Source: Macrotis lagotis
Lineage: Eukaryota > Chordata > Mammalia > Peramelemorphia > Peramelidae
DNA length: 64,000 bases
Direction of reading: 5' to 3'
Assembly (NCBI RefSeq): GCF_037893015.1
Contig: NC_133658.1
Coordinates: forward strand, 170,370,659-170,434,658
How positions within the stretch are numbered: position 1 is the stretch's first letter; every line of letters starts with the position of its first letter. Positions 12,110-22,735 of this stretch are shown one piece after another. The notes below the pieces were generated by a model. That model was not told the origin of the DNA and made no database searches. It worked only from the letters and a program-made list of their open reading frames with translations. A program made the translations under genes and the position numbers.

Positions 12110-12420
12110 ATGATGATAGGTGATGTTTGTCCTTTGTTCTTGAAGAGGACCATGTCATCAGGGAGGTGATACCATAACAAGCACATAAATTGTATTTGAG
12201 TGAGGAGGTGTTGTGCTAAGTCACCAGCCTCATTTTCTCCTCTGGAGCCATCTGGGTCCAGTAACCAAATGTGAATTAGGATGACTAGATATGACCCTGG
12301 ATGCAAGGCAATCAGGGTTAAGTGACTTGTCCAAGGTCTCACAACTAGTAAGTGTCAAGTGTCTGAGACTGGATTTGAACTCAGGTCCTCTTGACTCCAG
12401 GCCCCCCACTCTCTAGTTTA
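12110..12420 (-). repeat. SINE-B, nearly full length
   Basis: Runs from 'gtttgtcctttgttcttgaagaggaccatg' through 'ctggagccatctgggtccagt' and 'cagggttaagtgacttgtccaagg' to the tRNA-derived head ('ctcttgactccaggcc'). About 305 bp, the clearest complete SINE-B in the window. Confidence 0.92.
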
Positions 12421-12819
12421 TTCTTAAAATCTTGCAACAAGAAAAAATACAGTACTCCAATCTGACTAGATGTAATTACATTAAAGAGTAAAAAGTATCA
12501 CAAAAGTAAGAGATTATCATCATTGTATACATTTTAACTAATTATTACTTGCTATATTTCACATGATTGATTCTTTTGTAGTCTTCCTAGAAATAAATGA
12601 AGCCTTGTACATTTAGGCCAATCAATCCATAAGTATTTGTGAGATACCCACCGATGTCCACGAGTTCACTTGGATTTTTTGATATTTACTGTTCTAAGAT
12701 AAAATGTGGCAATCCCTCAGCACAGCAAATAGATTAGGGGATAGGAAGAAGGAGAGTATTGTGAAATTAAAAGATATCTTTTATTCTGAAATCATGATAT
12801 TTATACAACTCCTGACTCA

Positions 12820-13085
12820 TGAGGATCTGAGTTCAAATTTGACCTCAGACACTGACACTCACCAGGTGTGTAACCTTGGGCAAGTCACCTTACCTTGTAT
12901 CCAGGGTCATCTGCAGTCTTCTTGATCCATATCTAGTCACTGGACCCAGATGGCTCTGGAGGAGAAAGTGAGCTTAATGACTTAGAACAACCACCCCCAC
13001 CCAATCCAATTCATGTGCTTGTCATGCATCACCTCCCTGACATCACAGTCTTCTTCAAGAATGAAGGATCAACATCATCATAATT
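12820..13085 (+). repeat. SINE-B, sense
   Basis: 'aggatctgagttcaaatttgacctcagacactgacact' to 'cttcttcaagaatgaaggatcaac'. The extreme head is disrupted. Confidence 0.88.
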
Positions 13086-13199
13086 TTCCAATGTAAATTA
13101 TTGAAAACTGAGTTAACAGCACCTGAGTCCTCCTTGCACTCTAGAGATGTCCCCAGCTGGAGATAAACCTCCATGAAGATTTTGCCTCAGAATCAAGCT

Positions 13200-13730
13200 T
13201 AAGTTCCATGCCAGGCTTGAATAGTTAATATAAAACAACTCAAGCACCATTTTACACATGGTTTTCCTGATCCCATCAGCTACTAGTGCCTTCCCTCCCT
13301 AACAACCTTTAATTTAACTAATTTGTATTCTTTGACTTTATTAATACCATGCCTCCCTTTCTAACAACCTTTTGTTTAACTAATTTTTGTATTTTTTGAC
13401 TTTATTGATGCCATGCCTCCCTCTCTAACAACCTTTTATTTAACTAATTTTTGTATTCTTTGACTTTATTGATGCCATGCCTCCCTCTCTAACAACCTTT
13501 TATTTAACTAATTTTTGTATTCTTTGACTTTATTAATGCCATATATATATATATATATATTATATATATACATACTTGGAATAGTATATGTTGTCTTCCC
13601 CATTGGAATGCAAGCTCATTGAGGGCAGAGATTGTTTCATTCTTTGTACTTGCATTCCCTTGCCTAGGATAGTATCTGGCACAGAACAAATGTTCAATAA
13701 ATACTTGTGGACTGATTAACAGAGCAGCAG
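13200..13730 (+). repeat. LINE L2 3' end, sense, with internal expansion
   Basis: The 3' end is typical ('ggaatgcaagctcattgagggcagagattg' to 'ttcaataaatacttgtggactgatt'). Upstream, part of the L2 body has been multiplied into the tandem array described separately. Confidence 0.8.
13288..13542. repeat. Minisatellite: four copies of a 64-bp unit
   Basis: The landmark 'gcctccct' recurs at about 13289, 13351, 13415 and 13479, so the period is 63-64 bp. Each unit reads CTCCCTn.CTAACAACCTTT, then TTAACTAATTTTTGTATT, TTTGACTTTATT and ATGCCAT. The last units are almost identical, the first is the most diverged, and the array ends in a TA run (13541-13571). Confidence 0.92.
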
Positions 13731-13879
13731 AAGATTTATGCAGTTCAGTAACAAGGCTATAAGCAACACTAACTCCCTAGGAAAGTTTGCACACACCTCC
13801 TGGGTTGTTGAAGCAAAAAGAGCAGCCCACTTTCCCTAGATGATAATTTTCCCCATTTCCCCAGCCCTGACTTTGCCCA

Positions 13880-13920
13880 CATATCACACAAGCACACACA
13901 CACACACACACACACACACG
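13880..13920. repeat. (CA)n microsatellite
   Basis: About 16 CA units. The minus-strand frame at 13777-14016 gains its CVCVCV run from this repeat and is not a gene. Confidence 0.95.
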
Positions 13921-14111
13921 AGCAAAACTATGCACACATGCACAAATATATGCATCAAGCAAAGTCTCTTCTTCTGTGAGGCTGAACCTATCCACCACCA
14001 ACCTAACTGATAGCATTCACTCTTCCTTAAGTCAATAGACTAGAAAAGAAAATAGATAGGAATTATTATTTTAATTTCTAGAATGATAAATTAAGCTCCC
14101 AAGATAGCTCA

Positions 14112-14256
14112 TTTTTTTTTCTTGCAATTGGGGTTAGGTGTCTTGCCCAAGGTCACACAGCTAGGTAATTATTAAGTATCTGAGGTCATATTTGAACTCA
14201 GGTCCTTCTGACTCCAGGGTCAATGCTCTATCTACTGTGCCACCTAGCTGCCCTCA
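14112..14256 (-). repeat. SINE-A, antisense
   Basis: T-run, 'cttgcaattggggttaggtgtcttgcccaagg' to 'tgtgccacctagctgccc'. Moderately diverged. Confidence 0.93.
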
Positions 14257-14375
14257 TAGTTTTAGCTGCACCTAAGATAACTCATTTTGACTTCTTCCCC
14301 TAGCATCTTAAAAAAGATCAAATCAAATCAAATCCCTGAGAGATGATGGAACATCTTTCTATTGGGGCAGTCGAC

Positions 14376-14945
14376 CAACCATGAAGCATTTATTAGAGAC
14401 CTTCTGTGTGCTAGGTCTTATGTTAGCCTCATAGGGAAAGTCAAGTCTTACCCTCACCCTCGAGAAAATTTACAATATGTGCATATAAGTTATAAACAAA
14501 ATAGAGGTAGCTAGGTTTCACAATGGTTAGAGCACTGGGCTTAGATTCAGAAAGATTCATCTTAATGAGATCAAATCTGGATTCAGACACTTATTAGCTG
14601 GCTAACTCTAGACAAGTCACTTAACCCTGTTTGCCTCAATTTCCTGATCTGTAAAATGAGCCAGAAGAGAAAATGGCAAATTACTCCAGTATCATTGCCA
14701 AGAAAACCCCAAATGGGGTCATGAAGAGTCAGACACAACTGAAATGACAATAAATATACAAGATAAATACAATGTGATCTGGGGAAGGTAGGTATTAGGA
14801 GTTGGGGGGGAAGTCAAGAAAGGTTTCATGTAGAAGGCATATCTTAAGCTGAGTTTTGAAGGAAACTTAGGAATCTTAAAGGGAGAGGTGAGTAAGAAAT
14901 GCCTTCCAAGAATGGAGATGGCCAGGACCAAAGGAGACAACAACT
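14376..14945 (-). repeat. LINE L2 3' part, antisense, interrupted by SINE-C
   Basis: 'catttattagagaccttctgtgtgctagg' at the left, then, after the SINE, 'aaaggtttcatgtagaaggcatatcttaagctgagttttgaagg', all in antisense L2 order. Confidence 0.75.
14507..14753 (+). repeat. SINE-C (RTE-tailed), nearly full length
   Basis: Complete from 'gtagctaggtttcacaatgg' through 'gtaaaatgagccagaagagaaaatggc' to 'aaatggggtcatgaagagtcagacac'. Inserted into the antisense L2. Confidence 0.92.
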
Positions 14946-15354
14946 CAAGTGCCTGTTCAGACCCTAGAACCCTCTTCAATCTACACAGAAGCTTTGTTGC
15001 TAGAACAAGAGTTCAGATTTTATAGTCAAACAAATCAAAGCCAGCTGTCCCCTTTCACCTCTTTACTGTTTAATGTGGGGAGGAGCAAGGAATTCCCCAC
15101 TGCCCTAAAGAAAGGTTTGTTTCCCACAAGAAATTAGTTCCATTTATGGACTAATGAGACCCAGGAAAAGATTCTTAACATATCTCAACCAAAGGGCTTA
15201 AAGTAAAATGAACTATTTTTGCTTGGTTTGTGAATATTTATTAACTTGTGAATGGCAATGCCTTCTGCTGACACATTGAACAGATATGGATCCTGATCTC
15301 TATGCTACTTATAGTCTATCCAATCATATGAATAAAAGTAAAATTGTCTGTCTT

Positions 15355-15713
15355 TGATTCATCTGATCAATTGTGCTGGGGTAGTGTTGGGAGCTAGGGT
15401 CTCTAAGCTGTTTGACACAGTCGTGGCAAGAAGACTCAGGGCAGTCATACTGCCTGATGGAACAACATTTCCTTCTTCAATATATATAGGGATTCCATGT
15501 ATACCCATATTTATAGGTCTATTGTTGATCACAAAACTTACTCATCCTAATAGTGGAATGACTATAAAGGAAAAATTTCAGAGAAATTCCTTGAATAAAA
15601 CAGATTGTGAACTCTATCCAAATTTAACAGGACTGCCTCTCCCTGAGACATACAAAAGGCTTCAACATTATGAAATCTTTGGAAGATACAGCACTGTTCC
15701 AGGGAGACATCAG
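15355..15713. other. Unassigned stretch left of the TA array
   Basis: Contains an open frame (from 15354) that continues into the TA array, where it turns into an Ile-Tyr run. The first ~120 codons show one hydrophobic stretch (around '[17 protein letters not shown]') but no domain I can name. Its nearness to the LTR-like sequence at 16056-16609 makes a decayed internal piece of the same element possible; unproven. Confidence 0.3.
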
Positions 15714-15745
15714 AATATATATATCTATATATATATATCTATATA

Positions 15746-15780
<35 letters not shown>

Positions 15781-15822
15781 CCTGTATATATATGTATATA
15801 CATATGTATATATACATATGTA

Positions 15823-15880
<58 letters not shown>
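15714..15880. repeat. Long (TA)n array with palindromic structure
   Basis: About 165 bp of almost pure TA/TG-TA repeats. A TCCCTGTATATA at ~15778 and its reverse complement TATATACAGGGA at ~15875 form an inverted pair around the right-hand part, so the array can fold as a cruciform. Array length is likely to vary among individuals and to be error-prone in assembly. Confidence 0.95.
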
Positions 15881-15881
<1 letters not shown>

Positions 15882-16055
15882 GGAAACCAGATACAAGATG
15901 GGTCAGATAGAATTCCAGAGAAATTAACAGTTTTGCCCCCTTATCATACACAGGAATATATGAAAAAGATGGTGAGAAAATAGTTAGTACAGGTAACCAA
16001 TATGTGAACTCTAGCAGCCTTAGTTTATTGGGAAAGAATAAAAAGTCATAGAAAC

Positions 16056-16609
16056 TGTAGCGTCTAACAACAAGGGCTGAAAGGAAAATTGGTTATTGAA
16101 GGAGTCAACAGACAGGTGGACAAACATAACTACCATCACTATAGGTTGTCAAGGGAGTATATCGAAAAGCATTACATATGCGGCACAAAAACATAAAAGC
16201 ATTCTATTAAACAAATAATATCAAAGATTATTATAAGGAAACTTCTGTTTAATTAATAATTTTACTATGCAGCAACAAACTAGGCAACAGGCAGGTTGAG
16301 TTCATCACTGTCTGAGCAGGGACAAGAAAATTAAGTACATGATTGATAATCACAGTTGTAACCACTACATGATAAAACTTGTAACCATATGAACTATATG
16401 ATTAATGATGAAAATTGTACACTTTTGCAACCAAGGAAATGATTTTAGTTTGCTTGTTTCATATGATTCTGAGACTATAAAAATAAATCTAAGCAACTAA
16501 CAGTCAGTCAACCTGCTCCTGCCTTTACCCACTTGTTGACTCAACTCATTTCACTGACACTATCCCTTCTGTCAGGTTCCAAGGACCCCGTGGAGGCTGG
16601 ACCCCCGCA
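16056..16609 (+). mobile_element. LTR-retroelement fossil, LTR-like sequence
   Basis: A ~550-bp unit starting TGTAG and ending CCGCA. It has a TATAAAA-type box near 16476 overlapping an AATAAA, then a CT-rich and GC-rich terminal segment (around 'caaggaccccgtggagg') typical of LTR 3' ends. I cannot identify a partner LTR or protein domains in the window, so it is a solo or isolated LTR of an endogenous-retrovirus-like family not otherwise assigned. It is broken and old, with no coding capacity. Boundaries are inferred. Confidence 0.45.
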
Positions 16610-16627
16610 AGGTAGAATAATAATAAT

Positions 16628-16696
16628 TTTAGATAGATAATAGATAGATGGATGGATAGATAGGTAGGTAGATAGATAGATAGATATAGATAGATA
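16628..16696. repeat. (GATA)n/(GGTA) microsatellite
   Basis: Impure GATA array directly after the LTR-like sequence, with GGAT and GGTA variants. Confidence 0.92.
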
Positions 16697-16794
16697 TTTT
16701 AACTCTTCTACTAGCTATTGTAAATTAAATTTAAGACTATCTTCAATTGCTGGGGTTAAAGGAGAACCAAGAAGTGCAGAAAACTAGGCCTGTC

Positions 16795-17010
16795 ACAAAA
16801 TCACATACTCTCAGAACTGGAACTTCCGAGATCTCAGAAGCCATCTAGTTCAATCTGAACCTTAACAAAAATCTCCCTGATAACATCACCAACTTTGGTT
16901 TATATAGCCTTTTTGTAGACTTCAAGGGAGGAAGAATCAATTATCTCTCTCCAGACATTGCATTTCTATTTTGGGGCAGTTTTTACATCATCACAGGTTA
17001 TGAACTTTGC
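16795..17010 (-). repeat. CR1/L3-type LINE fragment, antisense
   Basis: 'cagaactggaacttccgagatctcagaagccatctagttcaatct' followed by 'gaagaatcaattatctctctccagacattgc' follows the antisense CR1 order of the other copies here. Confidence 0.6.
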
Positions 17011-17165
17011 CCAGAAAAGTGCTTATATGTGATATATGTGAGATGTCTCAATCCAAAAAAGATGAATTTCTTCATTATTGGTCTCTGAACTCTATGTGAA
17101 TTCAATTGACATGCAAGAAAGCAAAAGTAAAATAGAATCTAGAACATATCAGATGAGAAAAATAT

Positions 17166-17313
17166 GGGGTAGCTAGGTGGTGCAGTGGATAGAGCACCGG
17201 CACTGGAGTCAAGAGTACCCAAGTACAAATCTGGCCTCAGTCATTTAATAATTGCCTAGCTATGTGACCTTGGGCAAGTCACTTAATCCCATTGCTTTAA
17301 ATAAATAAAAAAC
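17166..17313 (+). repeat. SINE-A
   Basis: 'ggggtagctaggtggtgcagtggatagagc' to 'cccattgctttaaataaataaa'; the tail is of the TTTAAATAAATAA variety seen also at 45673 and 61804. Confidence 0.93.
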
Positions 17314-17387
17314 ATTTAAAAGAAGAGAAAAATAATTAAATCAATCAAAAGGGGCATAGTATATCTTATAAATGAGAGTGAAAGTCA

Positions 17388-17388
<1 letters not shown>

Positions 17389-17441
<53 letters not shown>
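17389..17441. repeat. (CA)n microsatellite
   Basis: About 25 perfect CA units. Confidence 0.97.
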
Positions 17442-17442
<1 letters not shown>

Positions 17443-17469
17443 TCAGAAAGACAGAGAGACAGAGATTAT

Positions 17470-17690
17470 TGTTTTCCTTTGTTCTCAAATGTTGTGTCTT
17501 TAGGGAGGTGATGCCATGACATGCAAGTCAGGGAGCTCTGTACAAATTCACAAACCTCACTTTCTCCTCTGGAGTTATCTAGGTCCAGTGACCGATCAAG
17601 ATAACTGGAGATGATCCTAGAAACAGTGGGAAACCTTGATCCTTTTTAACTAAGGTCTTTTCCAGGTCTCATTTTGACTTAGGCAAAGCC
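17470..17690 (-). repeat. SINE-B, partial, antisense
   Basis: 'tttcctttgttctcaaatg', 'tagggaggtgatgccatgacatgcaag' and 'ctcctctggagttatctaggtccagtgacc'. Old copy. Confidence 0.8.
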
Positions 17691-17771
17691 CATTCAGTAA
17701 TTAAGGCTAAGTATGAAAGAAATGAAGCATAGAATGGCCTTTTGCATAGTCAAAATAAAATCAGCCTGGGA

Positions 17772-17772
17772 T

Positions 17773-17822
<50 letters not shown>

Positions 17823-17855
17823 CAGATGATAGACAGACAGACAGAGATAGATAAT
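17772..17855. repeat. (GATA)n/(GACA)n microsatellite
   Basis: About 12 GATA units followed by GACA-rich units. Confidence 0.95.
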
Positions 17856-17869
17856 TTCCTGTCTCAGAA

Positions 17870-18055
17870 ATTATTCTTTTATTTGATCCTCACAACAACC
17901 CTGAAAGGTAGGTACTATTATTATACTCATTTTACAGATGAAGAAACTAGGCAGACAGAAGTTAAATGACTTGATCCAGGTCACATAGCTGTACGGTCTG
18001 AGGTTGTATTTCAACTCAGGTTCTCCTAATTCCAGGCCTTATGCTCTATAAACTC
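17870..18055 (-). repeat. MIR SINE, antisense
   Basis: 'gatcctcacaacaaccctgaaaggtagg', 'cattttacagatgaagaaactagg' and 'ctcctaattccaggcctta'. Confidence 0.85.
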
Positions 18056-18094
18056 TTGATACTGATCTGTCACGATAATGATCATGATGACCAT

Positions 18095-18275
18095 AAATAG
18101 ACTCAGAATTGGACCTGAAGTGGACTTTAGAGCCCATCTAATCAACTTCCTCATCTTACAGATAAAGAAACTGAGGCTCAGAAAGGTTAAGCAACCTTGC
18201 CCAAGGTCATACATAGCAGGTCATAATTTGTTCTTAGGTCCTCTAACTTCAAATCCAGCAAGTACTACTGTATTA
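18095..18275 (-). repeat. MIR-like SINE (second type), antisense
   Basis: 'ggacctgaagtggactttagagcccatctaatcaa', 'gaaactgaggctcagaaagg' and 'cttgcccaaggtcatac'. The same family as at 6965 and 20740. Confidence 0.75.
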
Positions 18276-18289
18276 CTAAAACTTTAATG

Positions 18290-19490
18290 AAAAGATAATA
18301 AAATAAAGGAGTTATATCCTAAGTACATGTTTCCTTCTGTCCTAGATCCAAAGAGATAAATATGTATGTATACATATGGACAAGAAAATATCTACATACT
18401 TGCCAAATTCAAAATCACATACTGAAGAGAAGTATTTCATAGGTTGATCCTCAGAATATATATTCCATTTTTTGAATGTGCTAAAAATAACATGATGTGA
18501 AATTTTCATTATACCTTGAATTTGACATTTTCAAGTGAAAAATTATTTCTGTTCTCTGCTTACTGATGGCTTAAAAAACACTAATGCTTATGCAACAGCT
18601 GGGCCAAAACATGTGATATTTCAGGTTCTGACATTTTGAAGGAGGAGAAATTTCTTTTCCAATTTGGTCCTCCTGGAACAAGTTTCTTCAGTTGACAGAA
18701 CAGCAAATCTCTCTCCCCAAGTTGACAGAATTGTTTTTGTCAAGTGGTTTCATAATTTTCTATGTTGGCATTTGATCCCTTAAAAAGTAACCAAAATAAA
18801 TAAACAAATGAGCTGGTCATGCATCCCTACACTAGGGAGAGCTCCTTGGCAAAACCTACCCTCTCCTGGAGCAGCTGGAAAGCTCTTTTAACTGGGACAG
18901 GCCCACCACAGGTGAGGTCGGTTGGCAGCTGCTCACATCCTGGAGAGCACTCTTACTGTGCAGTTAATCTCACTGTTTGGGGCACAGCACAAGAGCTAGA
19001 TGTCCTAAGGATGTAATTATTCCAGGTCATGGGGAAGCCAAGATTCTTTGAGATTAAATTTTCAGACTCAGTGGCACATTGCAGCAAAGCTGTTAACATT
19101 CAGGAAGGCAAACCAAACATACTACTAACCCTACCATCTTCCATGCTGGCAGTGGGAAGCAAGGGCTGTTCAACCAGGTCACCCTAGAGAACCCCCAATC
19201 TAGAATAAAGAAGCTAGCAAAATTGGTGGGAACCCATCAGGACTTCAGTTATTAGGCTGCCTCTAATGAGCATGAGACTTGCTCGAATGACTGCCATCCT
19301 GAAGTTGAAATTTGTTTTACTTGGGAATAGCTATAAGCTTCAGACAAGGGTTAGTTCGAATCCAAGATATGCAAAAAGTAAGCCATCAGTGCTTTACCTT
19401 CTAACCTTTCTTAAGGGAGATACAACATCCATCTCTCAGGTTTGATCTGTTGGCTCAGAAAGCTATCATTATGTTAATTCTACCAGCCCG
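18290..19490. other. Repeat-poor block, no gene seen
   Basis: About 1.2 kb in which I recognise no interspersed repeat. The part from ~18800 to 19230 is visibly more GC-rich than its surroundings and includes a 65-residue frame at 18819-19016 with no known domain. A conserved regulatory element or a lost exon are both possible; neither is shown by the sequence. Confidence 0.35.
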
Positions 19491-19496
19491 CAGGCC

Positions 19497-19797
19497 AGGG
19501 AAGTAGCACAGTGGAGATAGAACTGGAGTCAGGAGGACCTGAGTTCAAATGTGACCTCAGACACTTGACACTTGCTAGTTGTGTGATCTTGGACAAGTCA
19601 TTTCTAATGCCAGTTGTCCTGATTCTTATCTGGCCACTGGACTCAGATGGTTCTGGAGGAGAAAGTGAGGCTGGTGACTTAGCCCAGTATCCTCTTATTC
19701 AAATTCAATTCATATGCTTCTCAGGCATCACCTCCCTGATGTCTGATGTCATGGTCTTCTTTAAGAACAAAGAACAAACACCATCATTGCTGGTCCA
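19497..19797 (+). repeat. SINE-B, sense
   Basis: 'ggaagtagcacagtgg' to 'gtcttctttaagaacaaagaacaaac'. Nearly full length; part of the tRNA-core junction is deleted. The 97-residue frame at 19511-19804 lies wholly within it. Confidence 0.92.
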
Positions 19798-19999
19798 CAT
19801 ATAAAGTCTCAAGTCAGGCTTGGGGGAATCAGACTTGGCAAACCAAAGACAGTGGGAGGTGGTACTTGTAGATCCTTGAACTCAACTGGAAGAATAATGG
19901 AATAACTATAGAATTAGGGCAATAGCTCTGCAGAAGACAAAGAGAGAAAAAAGACCATATAAGAGGATTGTAAGATCACATATTAAAAGATGGAAGAAA

Positions 20000-20165
20000 A
20001 TATAGCAGTAATTTAGTCCATCCTTTTATTTTACATATAAGGAAACTAAGGCCAAGAAAGGTGAATTGAATTGCTAAAGGCCAACTCAGATCAAAATATC
20101 AGAGTAAGGATTTGAACACAGGTTTCTATCATCAATGTCCAGTGCTCTTTCCACTACATAAACCA
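20000..20165 (-). repeat. MIR-like SINE, antisense
   Basis: 'atttagtccatccttttattttacatataaggaaactaaggcc' to 'ccagtgctctttccact'. Confidence 0.7.
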
Positions 20166-20235
20166 GTCTACTTGTTCAAGGGAGGTCAATGTTAGCTAAG
20201 AAATCAGAGATTTTTCATTCACTAAAGATCATTCA

Positions 20236-20388
20236 GGGGCATAGGTGGCACAGTGGATAGAGCACCAGCCCTGGAGTCAGGAGGACCCAAGTTCAAATCC
20301 TATCTCAGACACTTAATAATTACTTAGTTGTATGACCTTGGGCAAATCACTTAATCCTATTGCCTTGTAACCCCCCCCCCTCAAAAAA
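20236..20388 (+). repeat. SINE-A
   Basis: 'ggggcataggtggcacagtgg' to 'cctattgccttgtaa' with a C-run in place of the start of the A tail. Confidence 0.93.
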
Positions 20389-20739
20389 CAGGGTCATTAA
20401 ATAAGGCAAGTCTGAAAAAATGAATAGCCAATAGAGATTCCAAATGATTCAATAGAGCTGGATGACCTTCTGTACATTCCCTGGGGAATTAGGGCAATGG
20501 AATCCATCAGAGTGAGGAGCATTGTCATCATCATAATCTCAAACTGCTGAAAACCATAAAAGATCTTCTGTAATGGATTGTTCTCATGTTAAGGTTATAT
20601 GACTATAAATCATGGAACTTCCTGGAGGAAGATTACACATAACAGCAGTAATAATCATATAGAATACTGCACTTCCACCGTCATTTAGCCTTAACAGCAA
20701 AACTGATGAGGGTTAGTGGTATAAGTAGGGTCACAGGGA

Positions 20740-20925
20740 CATAGAATAGGAGCTAAAAGTGACACAAAAGCCTGCTAATCTAACCCCCTCATTTCATAGA
20801 TGAGAAAGGTGAGGTCCAGAAAGCTTGAAAGTGACTTGTCAAAGGTCACACAAGAAATGAGTAGCAAAGTTAGGGTCCAAATTCAGATTTTCTGACTCTA
20901 GAACCTGTGCTCCACAAATAAGGAA
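20740..20925 (-). repeat. MIR-like SINE, antisense
   Basis: 'cctgctaatctaaccccctcatttcatagatgagaaagg' to 'ttttctgactctagaacctgtgctcc'. Confidence 0.75.
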
Positions 20926-21011
20926 ATTCATATGCTCATAGAAGTTAAGTGAATTTTCCAAAATCACTCAGCTTGTAAGTAGTGGATCTTGGACTCCAGT
21001 TTAGTATTTTG

Positions 21012-21070
21012 AATGGATGGATCAATGGATGGATGGATGGATGGATGGATGGATGGATGGATGGATGGAA
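21012..21070. repeat. (GGAT)n microsatellite
   Basis: About 13 GGAT/GGAC-like units, adjoining a short antisense L2 end ('gcattcattaagcacttaagtcgagcactg', to ~21115). Confidence 0.93.
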
Positions 21071-21119
21071 AGTTGAATGGATAGAAAAGCATTCATTAAG
21101 CACTTAAGTCGAGCACTGC

Positions 21120-21875
21120 TATCTAAAAACTATTTTACAAACAGAAAAAGCTATAACAGTCTCTGTAGAGGTCTGCTTCCCCCACTCTAAAGGGGGTGAA
21201 GGAAACAGACAGCAAATAAAAGTTCTAATTCAAGATGGCTGGAAAAACCCTGAAGTCAGAATATGTCAATAGATTATTAATGATAGGGGTCTATTGAATA
21301 TAGAAGAAGGGAGAAATAGTAAGGCTTGGAGGACATGAGTAGACAGCAATAGGGAAGATGGCAAGCCCTGAGTTGGTGATATTCATCTCATCCAAGTCAG
21401 GTAAGCAACCTCTCAGAGCCTAGACTGGTTAAAAAGGAGGGGGGAGGATACCCTACTTCAGGGTAGGAGCAGGTTTTCTCATTACTATAATGAATTAAGT
21501 TCTATGATGGCCTGGGTATGGGGAAGGATATCAGGTCATTCTCATGGTGTTCAGACCTCCAGTCATCTGTGATGGGTTCCGAGATGACCTGGAGTGGGGG
21601 ATGAGGGCAGATAGTGGGTAGAAAGGAGGAATAACAGCGTGTCACATCAGAAGAACCCTGCAGGATTCCTACATGTTTCTAATAATGTGGAAGGTCAGAT
21701 GCATGCTAAATAAAGATCAAGCGGTCTGAGCACTTCATTGCGTATTGTTTGGGGATATGCATACAAAGGAAGTTTAACCAACTGGGAGTTTGAGTTTTTC
21801 AGACTTTATATGACACTAATATCCTGTACTTCATGTTCTTCTAACTAGTATCAGGGTGTTGGTGAAAGTTTCTTA
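21120..21875. other. No gene or clear repeat seen
   Basis: Purine-rich text with GGGGG runs near 21435 and 21600. Possibly decayed antisense L2; not assignable by eye. Confidence 0.3.
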
Positions 21876-21886
21876 AACTCAAGGCA

Positions 21887-22046
21887 TTTTTTTTTTTTTT
21901 TAGATTTTTGCAAGGCAGTGAGGTTAAGTGTTTTGCCCAAGGCCACGCAGCTAGGTAATTATATTAAGTGACTGAGGCCAGATTTGAACTCAAGTACTCC
22001 TGACTCTAGAGCAGGTGCTCTATTCACTTAACCACCTAGCCACCCC
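21887..22046 (-). repeat. SINE-A, antisense, with target-site duplication
   Basis: T-run, 'tttgcaaggcagtgaggttaagtg' to 'accacctagccacccc'. The flanks carry the direct repeat AACTCAAGGCATTTT (21876-21890 and 22047-22061), proof of target-primed insertion. Confidence 0.96.
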
Positions 22047-22069
22047 AACTCAAGGCATTTTAACTGAGA

Positions 22070-22460
22070 CAGAGTTTTTAACAAAATTCATTCAATAATG
22101 CTTTACTTTTCCAAACTGAATTAAGGATATCTTCTAGGAAGCAACCTTAGTTAAACCTAAAGCTAACTTTATTAAAGTGGGGGTCTCAACTTGTGTCTTT
22201 AATTATTAAAGCTTGTAACTTTTGTGAGAGAAAAATACTTAGAGTTTTGAGATCAGAAAACATTCTGTTTTAAATTGCATGAAGTAACTTGGAAAATAAT
22301 AAACTATTCTTCCCCCTCAGGAGGTCCTGGAAGAGGAGCCACGGATGTCAAGTTAGCTGTGGTTGTAGTTATTAAGACAGAAATTCTGCCAGTACTCTAA
22401 GAGACTACTGTTCTGAGAGCAGCAGATAGGCAGGCACATAGGGGAGGCAGAGGACCCTGG
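22070..22460. other. No gene seen
   Basis: Non-coding; no recognised family. Confidence 0.35.
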
Positions 22461-22469
22461 GGATGGGGA

Positions 22470-22735
22470 AAGGAAGAAGCATATATCAAGTGTCTATGAT
22501 GTGCCAGACATTTTGCCAAGACTTTTTACAACTATTGTCTCATTTGAACATCACAACAACCCTGGGAGGGAGGTGCTCCTATTATATCTGTAATTTCAAG
22601 GCTTAGGAAACTGAGGCTGACTTGTCCATGGTCACACAACTAATAAGCATTAGTGAATTCTGTCCTCTGAACAACCTCACTGAAAAAGTTAAATCCAGAT
22701 ACTCAGGTCCTTGTGCCTCTCTTTTTCCATTACTA
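22470..22735 (-). repeat. MIR SINE, antisense
   Basis: 'gtgtctatgatgtgccagacattttgccaagac', 'catcacaacaaccctgggagggagg', 'aggaaactgaggctgac' in MIR antisense order. Confidence 0.85.

Noticed and set aside
13777-14016. Minus-strand 79-residue frame with CVCVCV run
   Set aside because: Created by the (CA)n microsatellite.
15354-15983. 209-residue plus-strand open frame, and partner frames at 15670-15951
   Set aside because: More than a third is an Ile-Tyr run produced by the TA array, which is open in all frames; the remainder has no domain I can name.
19511-19804. 97-residue plus-strand frame
   Set aside because: Entirely within a SINE-B copy.
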